Assembly (NCBI GenBank): GCA_902806565.1
Contig: CADCXA010000067.1
Coordinates: 248,001-312,000 of the forward strand
Origin: Hypoxylon rubiginosum
Taxonomy: Eukaryota; Ascomycota; Sordariomycetes; Xylariales; Hypoxylaceae
Direction: 5' to 3'
Length of the DNA stretch: 64,000 bases
In this document: one piece after another, positions 58,001 through 64,000 of the stretch
Layout of the letters: every line of letters begins with the position of its first letter
Position numbering within the stretch: the stretch's first letter is position 1
The notes under the pieces: generated by a model
What the model saw: the letters and a program-made list of their open reading frames with translations, nothing else
Told to the model about the DNA's origin: nothing
Database searches by the model: none
Program-made: the position numbers and the translations under genes

Positions 58001-58165
58001 AGCAACCGTTTGATTAGGTATATCTCGAATATATAAAAGTAGGGTGTAAAAACTTGGCTGATCAGATTGAATAGGTCGGGCCAGCCCCGCGTTCTCCATT
58101 TGTGCAGCATTGCGAAAGCGAGAATTCCAACTTAACGGAGGTAAAAGTTGAATTTGGTTGGCCAT
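55030..58165 (-). CDS. Six-exon unknown protein with Gly-Gly-Pro collagen-like tract
   Basis: Predicted exons: 57652-58165, 57242-57547, 56571-57182, 55962-56186, 55575-55866 and 55030-55471. Phases agree throughout, giving 796 residues. The N-terminal part (about 430 residues) is alpha-rich and unknown ([26 protein letters not shown] no charge clusters). A Pro/Gly-rich stretch follows ([29 protein letters not shown]). Intron 4... exon 4 then adds about 14-15 GGP triplets after DTDDD, ending [14 protein letters not shown]. An acidic Trp/Gly segment ([15 protein letters not shown]) comes next. The C-terminus ([34 protein letters not shown]) looks folded. No signal peptide or transmembrane segment is evident. 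The intron between exons 3 and 4 (384 bp) is long and may hide another exon. No known family recognised. Confidence 0.65.
55994..56138 (-). repeat. 9-bp coding minisatellite (GGA GGA CCT units)
   Basis: About 15 head-to-tail copies of a 9-bp unit (CCTCCAGGT/C on the plus strand) within exon 4 of the collagen-like gene. Each unit encodes Gly-Gly-Pro. Variants are mostly synonymous third-position changes (CCT/CCG/CCC, GGA/GGC/GGG), which suggests selection on the protein repeat. Confidence 0.92.
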
Positions 58166-58488
58166 TATGAAATCGAATCCTCTTATACGTTAAGAGGAGA
58201 CGGCGAATTGGTTGTGTTGGACTGATAGGTAGCTGAGCTAGTGGATACCTAATCTTTATATACCTACCTACCTAACATGTTAAGTAGGAGGTAAGTCCCG
58301 AACGAGACTGATTATGCCCGATGTGCTCTTTATCCTCTTGCTTCTAACAATGGTTTAGACAAAGCGCACCCAACGCCATGATCTGTTTCCGTAACTCGTT
58401 CCCTACCTAACTGGGTGCCTGTATGCCCCCGGGCAGAAAGTTATTTCATAATTTCCATGTTGATTGTCGGGCGTATTAGTTGTATTAT

Positions 58489-58537
<49 letters not shown>

Positions 58538-59414
58538 TGGCTTTCTATCCTAGGTACATGTGCCCTTTATTTTATACGTGCAAGGACATCGACGCTAATC
58601 ACATAGGTAGGTAGGTAAGCATTGAGCAACTGCAAAAAAACCTCATATTTCTGTTGGCCTCTGTATCGTGTAATGTTATGTGCCTAGGAGTTATCCTCGA
58701 GTCGCCGGCTTACCGGGTACCTTGTGTAATCTCCATATAGAATCTTATCAGGTGCCCAACTCTCATCTTACGCCGAGTAGCATGTTTTCTTTGGCAATGG
58801 GGACTTGTCATATTTATTTAATACCTACTAAACTACTTGCTATCACATGACGCAAACCGAGGGTGGATGGAATATTTGCCGGTTGGAGAGAACTCCCGAC
58901 TGGTCTGGCCAAACGACGCGCGAGGAGCGAGCTGGTGCTGAGGAACAGCCCTCGGAACTTGGACTTCAGCTGACGTCGCAGCACAGCATTGCCCCTCATG
59001 GTAGTTCGAGTAGGGAATTGGCTAGTTGGCTAGCTGCGAGGTGCTTCCATGCTAAGCATTTGCCGTGATACCTTCACGTTGCGTCGAGGTCGAGCAAGGT
59101 TCCCCGCAATCTGCACGGATCGATACGCGAGACAGAAATGGGATGGACAACCAAATGCGAGACTAAGACTCGTACCATCCCTGCTGCGCATCACTCTCGC
59201 TCTTCGACACGCCTCCACTGCCCCCTCCGAGATATACCTACCTAGGACCTAGGTAGGTAGGTAGCTAGCTAGCTAGGCGTCTCGAGCTTGGATACGTTCT
59301 GCTATGTTCTGCTTGTATAAGTTGCGCTGGCTGCCTCTTGGAAGCATAGAAAACATCCTTCGTGCCCCGTACCATCTCCCACATCTCTGATAAATCTGAA
59401 GGCTACTTTGCATC
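58166..59414. other. Intergenic: promoters of divergent collagen-like gene and MFS transporter
   Basis: 1.25 kb with the (TG)20 microsatellite at 58491-58530 and a palindromic ACCTACCTAGGACCTAGGTAGGTAGGTAG tract at 59237-59265 that runs on into AGCTAGCTAGCTAGG. No gene seen. Confidence 0.55.
58491..58530. repeat. (TG)20 microsatellite
   Basis: Forty uninterrupted bases of TG, followed by TATGTG. In the intergenic region upstream of the collagen-like gene (325 bp from its ATG). Confidence 0.97.
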
Positions 59415-61235
59415 ATGGGTCTCGGCGTACTCGAAGACAAGCATCTATCTCATGTCCCCGGCACGGCCCTCCTCACGGATGTCATCGGTTCGGACAACCA
59501 TCATCGACATGGAGGGCTCGACACGTCGGCTCTGCGCCACGGCAAGGGCAAGGACTCGGATATCGTGCTGGTGCCGCAGCCGAGCAGGAGTCCAAATGAT
59601 CCACTCAACTGGCCGCTGTGGAAGAAGGACCTGATGCTGTTCTTCATATGCATCGACACCGCAGTGGTAGGGGCCTGGGTGCGTACCGCTCCGGCGAAAT
59701 CCGCCATGCTACCGTAGTCCGCAGTTGTGCGTATCAAGCTGACCACAACACTCCCGCTGGCAGGGTCCGATGATATCGCCGGGATTTGTCGAGATGGCCA
59801 ATCAATTCGGAGTGTCCTACAACAAGCTGAATGGCGATCTTGGATACGGCATCCTGGTGATCGGGATCTCGTGCTTCTTCACCAACTCTATGGCCGTGGT
59901 CTGGGGGCGTCGGCCGGTATTCCTTCTCGGGAACATCTTACTCTTCATCAGCAGCATCGGGGGATTCTATGCGCACTCGTTCGGTAACCTGCTCGGCTTC
60001 CGGCTCCTGGGCTGCGTCGGGATGTCTCCGTTTGAAGTGTGAGTGTCGCCCGATGGCGTGACAAGACGGGTTATTAATGATTTCCTAGCCTAGTAACAAC
60101 CACGATAGCGGACATCTACTTCGTCCACCAGCGCGGAGTCCGTCTGGCGGCCTGGGGACTCTGCCTGTCGGTCGGCGTCGGAGGTGGCACGATAATCTCG
60201 GGCTACATCATCGAAGATCTGGGTTGGAATTGGACCTACGGTATATGCGCCATCATGTTCGGCGTCTGGATAGTAGTCCTCTTCCTTTTCTGCCCCGAGA
60301 CGGCGTATAGGCGAGACGACATCCTGAATACCGATCTTGGTACGGGGCTGGACAAAGCAGAGCAGATTGCCAATGCCGTTCCTAAGGCGAAGACCGAAAG
60401 CGAATCTGCCGGAGCCGAGAACGCCGAAGTCGGGATCGAAATCATAGAACATGCCGCACCCGACGGCACATGGTCCGAGAAGAAGCACACCTATTGGCAG
60501 GAATTGAGAATTTTCCACGGCCGGGTGTCCGATGATCCATTTTGGAAGGTGTTAACTCGGCCGTTGCTGATGCTCATATTTCCCCAAGTCTTGTTCTCCT
60601 TCTTCGCCTACGGGCTCACGACATCCTGGCTGGTCGTCGTCGGCAGCGTGCTGGCTCAACTCTTTACGGCCCCTCCTTACAACTTCAGCGTCTCCGGCGT
60701 CGGGCTCGTCTCCATTGCCTCGCTCGTCGGCGCGATCGTGGGCGCCTTTATATCCGGGCCCGTCGCGGACTGGGTCGTCAAGACGATGTCTAGAAGGAAT
60801 GGGGGAATATACGAAGCCGAATTTCGCCTCGTCCTCATCGTCATCAGTTTCGTCTTAGGGGGCATGTCCTTTTTCGGGTTCGGCTGGTCGCTGGAAGTAC
60901 AAGACCCCTGGATTGTCCCAGTAATCTTCTACGGACTTCAGTATTTCAGCGTGGGCTTTATGACTATTGCCGTGTACGGCTATCTTACGGACTGCCATCG
61001 GGACAAAGCTCCAGAAGCATTCGCGGCGATCAATCTGAGGAACATCTACTCCTTTGGAATGAACTATTTCATTTCAGATTGGATCAGTAGCCAGGGTCCC
61101 AAGGATGTATTCTGCATCATCGGCGGTTTGCATGTCTTCATTTGTCTTTGCGCGATACCGATGTATATTTTTGGAAAGAGATGTAGAAGCTGGACGAGTC
61201 GCGTGGAGGTGTTTCAAAAGGTTATGCAAGCATGA
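59415..61235 (+). CDS. MFS transporter (DHA1-like drug/H+ antiporter type)
   Basis: Three exons: 59415-59678, 59764-60038 and 60089-61235, giving 561 residues. The N-terminal cytosolic 70 residues end in PQPSRSPNDPLNWPLWKKD, a pattern seen in fungal DHA1 and Hol1-like transporters. Splicing restores VVGAW-GPMISPGFVEMANQFG across intron 1. The loop 2-3 motif is VWGRRPVFLLGN; a long central loop (about residues 250-310) and C-terminal helices follow, about 12 spans in all. Possible cargo: toxic compounds, polyamines or a metabolite; not decidable. It is convergent with a dehalogenase-like gene, and a Zn2Cys6 regulator follows, so the three may be a small functional group (inference). Confidence 0.9.
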
Positions 61236-61420
61236 GAGGTAGTCAGTCGCCTTACCTATTCCTCAGTGGGATGGGATATATTTAGACGCTCGTATGCGGC
61301 AGATACCATGGTAAGTATTCAGCGTACGAGGTATAGGAAGTACGAGGTATAGGAAAGGGGGAGATAAACGATCCCGGGGGCTCAAGTTGTTTGTATAGGT
61401 AAAGCACCTAGGCATGTACC

Positions 61421-61495
61421 TACATAGTAGGCAGGCAGGCAGGCAAGCAGACAGCCGTTAGATAGGTACCTACCTACCTACCTAGTAGTCAGCTA
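61421..61495. repeat. AGGC/ACCT microsatellite tract
   Basis: (AGGC) units TAGGCAGGCAGGCAGGCAAG followed by GGTACCTACCTACCTACCTAG, in the short gap between convergent MFS and HAD genes. Part of the genome-wide ACCT/AGGT word family. Confidence 0.8.
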
Positions 61496-61512
61496 CCTGG
61501 TAGTATATTTTG

Positions 61513-62238
61513 TTACGGAGCGCTCAATTCGGCTTCCAGAGCATCGGCCATCTCCCCCAACGTGTCAAACTTCCAATCGTATATCTCCTCTTCCCTGTTG
61601 CCCATGACCGCGCCCGGCCTTACAATCCAGGCCGAGTGGATTGCCATGGCTCGCGCCGGATGGTGGTCATGAAATTGGCTCTGTGCGGTCTGCAAGACGT
61701 GTTCTTTCTCCACCCCAAAATGCTCCTTGACTTCCTTGAGCATGTAACGAAAATTTCGAGGGCTCGGCTTGTAAGAGCCGACATCTTGGGCCGTGATCAC
61801 GAGGTCAAAAGGGAAACCCTCTAGCGGGCCGGAGTTGGTTAGAGCGAAAGAGTGGCGATCAATATTCGAGAGTACCACTAGCTTGTACCGCTTCGCTAGT
61901 CGACGCAACGCAGAGACGGTATCCGGGAAAGCTGGCCAGTTGCTAACCGAATCCCCAAAAGCCCGTGACTCTTCTGCGGTGGGCGGCTGGAGGCCTAACC
62001 GCGCCGCGAAACGCTGGTGTATGGTGGCTAGGAGCTGAGAGTATGGTATGTCGGGCGACTCATGCTGCTGCTGGACTTCGAGTTCATAGTAGGTTTCTAA
62101 CAGACGCGAACGGGGGACATCAGAGCAGCTATTGGCGCTTAGCAGCGGCTGTAGGGCTGACAATATGCCGCTTTCGTAATCTATTAAGGTACCGTAGACG
62201 TCAAAGGAAAGAAGCCGGAAGTCCTTTAAATTGACCAT
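61513..62238 (-). CDS. HAD-superfamily hydrolase, 2-haloacid dehalogenase (type II)-like
   Basis: A single exon of 241 residues, the normal length. HAD motif I is SFDVYGTLIDYE with the nucleophile Asp13. Motif II is VVLSNIDRHS, motif III Lys is in DVGSYKPSPRNF, and the C-terminal motif is HDHHPARAMAIHSAWIVR, where bacterial dehalogenases have a similar acidic/Asn region. In fungi such proteins are common and their real substrates (halo-acids or phosphates) are mostly unknown. It is convergent with the MFS transporter (277 bp between stops) and divergent from the Zn2Cys6 gene (717 bp between starts). Intronless. Confidence 0.9.
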   Translation of the reverse strand: MVNLKDFRLLSFDVYGTLIDYESGILSALQPLLSANSCSDVPRSRLLETYYELEVQQQHESPDIPYSQLLATIHQRFAARLGLQPPTAEESRAFGDSVSNWPAFPDTVSALRRLAKRYKLVVLSNIDRHSFALTNSGPLEGFPFDLVITAQDVGSYKPSPRNFRYMLKEVKEHFGVEKEHVLQTAQSQFHDHHPARAMAIHSAWIVRPGAVMGNREEEIYDWKFDTLGEMADALEAELSAP

Positions 62239-62955
62239 CGTGTCAAGTATACGAGCTCGACGTTTAGAATGAATACCTAGCTCGGACTTTGGTAATGTTT
62301 GCCTGTTATTTTCAATGCCGACATGATGGGCAACACGGAATATGACTACCTAGCTATTATATACCTGTTGTATGTCTCGGTATGGATAGGTAGGTCATAG
62401 GAAGGAGATGGCGACGTAGGCAGGTGTTAAGACCGGAAGGGCGCGCCTCGACATTTGACATCTTGTAACCAGTACCAGTACCAATACGTTCGTTAGGTAG
62501 ACTCATTGTGGTCCGTGGAGTTGCACGATGCTCGGCGCTATGATTATTGAGTACGAGGTAGAGGGGGGTATACTTATGATTTCGCTCTTCGTTCCTGATG
62601 AGGCGACGAGGCTCCCGATGTCCGTTCGGTGCTAGGTATGATTCTTTATGAATCGGAAACGGCTACATGGTCTTGATGTATACAAGGTACGTACAATCGA
62701 CGACCTCAAAGCGTCGGCTCCATCGGAACTTGGCCCGTTAAATACCTACATATATGTACCTAAGTATATATACCACGTGATATCAAATATTGTGGCTTTG
62801 GCGCCTGATAACGTGGGCTCTCTATCTCTCTCTTCTCTCCCTAGATAGTGGCACGCTACCTAGGTACACGTTCAACACGCAGGCACGTTACACGATACAC
62901 GCTATGCCGAGATTTCGTGCCTCCAAGACCTTAATGGAGACTCTAACGTGTCGCC
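62239..62955. other. Divergent intergenic region between HAD and Zn2Cys6 genes
   Basis: 717 bp that should carry both promoters. It has ACCAGTACCAGTACCAATAC at 62469-62488 and TCTCTATCTCTCTCTTCTCTCC at 62819-62840, a pyrimidine tract typical of fungal promoters near a start. No gene seen. Confidence 0.55.
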
Positions 62956-64000
62956 ATGAAGCCTGCGAGGTATGCTGCCTCCCGGCAAAAGGTCTGCCAT
63001 CACTGTTCCGCTGCGAAGGCAAGATGTGATCGCAAATCAGGACGCTGCACCAGGTGTGCCCGACGAGGGTTGTCTTGCACGTATCCCCAGACCTCACCCA
63101 CTGGAGACTCTACCGCCGTCGCCGCTGCGAGCGGTGCAGAGTTGTGCGACCCTAGCCCCTTTTCCGCGCCCGAGGCTCTCTCCGCATCCGAGCCCCAGGG
63201 TCTGCTTTTGAGTCCCCAACCCAGTCCTTCTGTCAATGCCGGTCACCAAAATTTGAACATTGAATCGATGCGGTCCCCGGGCCATGCTAGCCCAACCAGT
63301 TCCTCCTCGACATTAGCTGAATATGGTACTCTACAGGATTCAGTGCTTGGCCCTCATAGCCATCCATCTCTAAACCCCGAGACACTTGACTTTTCCGCCC
63401 TAGAACTCTTTAACCCCATCGACGTGGATCAAATCAGCAACCGCTGGCTGAATTCTTACATTCCCGTACCCGGACAGAAGATTAAGGAATACCCTGCTAC
63501 GGTCGCGGCGTTTATCTACAGGATTCTCAATTCCTACGTGGTCACGGCAATACGCGGCCGTGGAGTTCCACCATTCATACATCCCTCGCAGATAATGTCG
63601 TCGTCCATAACGCCACCGCTCTCTACCTGCCTGAGTCTGGTTCGGATCTGCGAGAGACCACTGCCGGGCAGCCAGGGAGTCGCTTCCGACGTACTGCAAA
63701 GGGAGATGAGCAATCTCTACGAACAGCATAGGATATACGACGATGTGACTTTGCTCGCAGCCTTTCAAGCCTATCTGATCTACTCGATGGCTCTTTTCTT
63801 CAGACTCGACCAGGTCTCGAGTCCGTTCCTTCGGCAGGCGATGATAAATCTCCAGGAACTTGCGTGCTCGAGCAGCCGTGGGGGACTCATGTGTACCGCG
63901 GAGCAACAGCGTTCTCGGCCGCGATGGGAGTCCTGGATCGTGGCAGAAGCGAAGCGACGGACGCTCTTCGCCATGTACCTTTTCGACAGCGTGCTTTCGG
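62956..64000 (+). CDS. Zn2Cys6 (C6) transcription factor, 3' end cut by window
   Basis: One open frame from ATG 62956 to the right edge (348 codons, no stop). The zinc cluster is complete: Cys14, 17, 24, 31, 34 and 41 in KVCHHCSAAKARCDRK and GRCTRCARRGLSCTYP (C-x2-C-x6-C-x6-C-x2-C-x6-C). A Ser/Pro-rich linker follows, then a helical middle region (ALELFNPIDVDQISNRWLN; PLSTCLSLVRICER; AKRRTLFAMYLFDSVLS) of the fungal-specific regulator type. Frame and start are mine: the more obvious ATG at 62903 leads quickly to a stop. As a regulator lying next to a transporter and a HAD enzyme, it may control them; inference. The binding site cannot be predicted. Confidence 0.88.
   Translation, partial: MKPARYAASRQKVCHHCSAAKARCDRKSGRCTRCARRGLSCTYPQTSPTGDSTAVAAASGAELCDPSPFSAPEALSASEPQGLLLSPQPSPSVNAGHQNLNIESMRSPGHASPTSSSSTLAEYGTLQDSVLGPHSHPSLNPETLDFSALELFNPIDVDQISNRWLNSYIPVPGQKIKEYPATVAAFIYRILNSYVVTAIRGRGVPPFIHPSQIMSSSITPPLSTCLSLVRICERPLPGSQGVASDVLQREMSNLYEQHRIYDDVTLLAAFQAYLIYSMALFFRLDQVSSPFLRQAMINLQELACSSSRGGLMCTAEQQRSRPRWESWIVAEAKRRTLFAMYLFDSVLS

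Noticed and set aside
62903..63029. ATG 62903 as start of the zinc-cluster regulator
   Set aside because: That frame stops after about 42 codons; the zinc-cluster frame has its own ATG at 62956.
1..64000. tRNA genes, rRNA, CRISPR arrays and intact transposons
   Set aside because: I looked for B-box-like GGTTCGA words, terminal repeats, transposase or reverse-transcriptase motifs and spaced repeats by eye and found none that hold up; a tRNA scan would be needed to exclude small ones.

Overview
This window is a piece of a filamentous ascomycete (Pezizomycotina) nuclear chromosome. The reasons are dense genes on both strands, short spliceosomal introns (about 50-120 bp, GTAAGT/GTATGT-like donors), fungal protein families (Zn2Cys6 regulator, Sed5 syntaxin, GNA1, Ayg1-like hydrolase, secreted glycoside hydrolases) and intergenic DNA rich in ACCT/AGGT words such as TACCTAGGTA. 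A Sordariomycete, perhaps Xylariales-like, is my guess; no rRNA or other marker settles it. I rebuilt exon structures by hand from reading frames, splice consensus and protein family patterns. Exon edges are therefore predictions, mostly with consistent phase.

Left block (1-11.4 kb) looks like plant-material degradation: a salicylate-hydroxylase-like FAD monooxygenase (cut by the left edge), a divergent NAD(P)H reductase of the dihydroflavonol-reductase type, a tannase/feruloyl-esterase-family enzyme, a secreted GH1 beta-glucosidase and a secreted GH3 beta-glucosidase. A small inverted relic of another GH3 C-terminus lies beside the GH3 gene. Together they could free and process phenolic aglycones (inference). 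A 2.4 kb gene-poor stretch follows.

Middle block (13.8-36.6 kb): a MYND zinc-finger protein, a small single-pass membrane protein, a sugar-porter-type MFS transporter, an intronless GC-rich cytosolic GH43, a large class-3 (DAG-type) lipase, GNA1 (UDP-GlcNAc synthesis), a 111-residue unknown, an Ayg1-like hydrolase only 33 bp downstream of it, an SDR, a zinc polyol dehydrogenase and an aldo-keto reductase. The transporter, GH43 and three oxidoreductases would fit uptake and catabolism of hemicellulose sugars.

Right block (38-64 kb): housekeeping and signalling genes (Sed5 t-SNARE, two neighbouring very large disordered proteins, an eIF2-alpha-type kinase), then a six-exon gene of unknown function with a Gly-Gly-Pro collagen-like tract, an MFS transporter, a type II haloacid-dehalogenase-like protein, and a Zn2Cys6 transcription factor that runs off the right edge. 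The most unusual item is the collagen-like gene at 55.0-58.2 kb. I found no tRNA, rRNA, CRISPR array or intact transposon.
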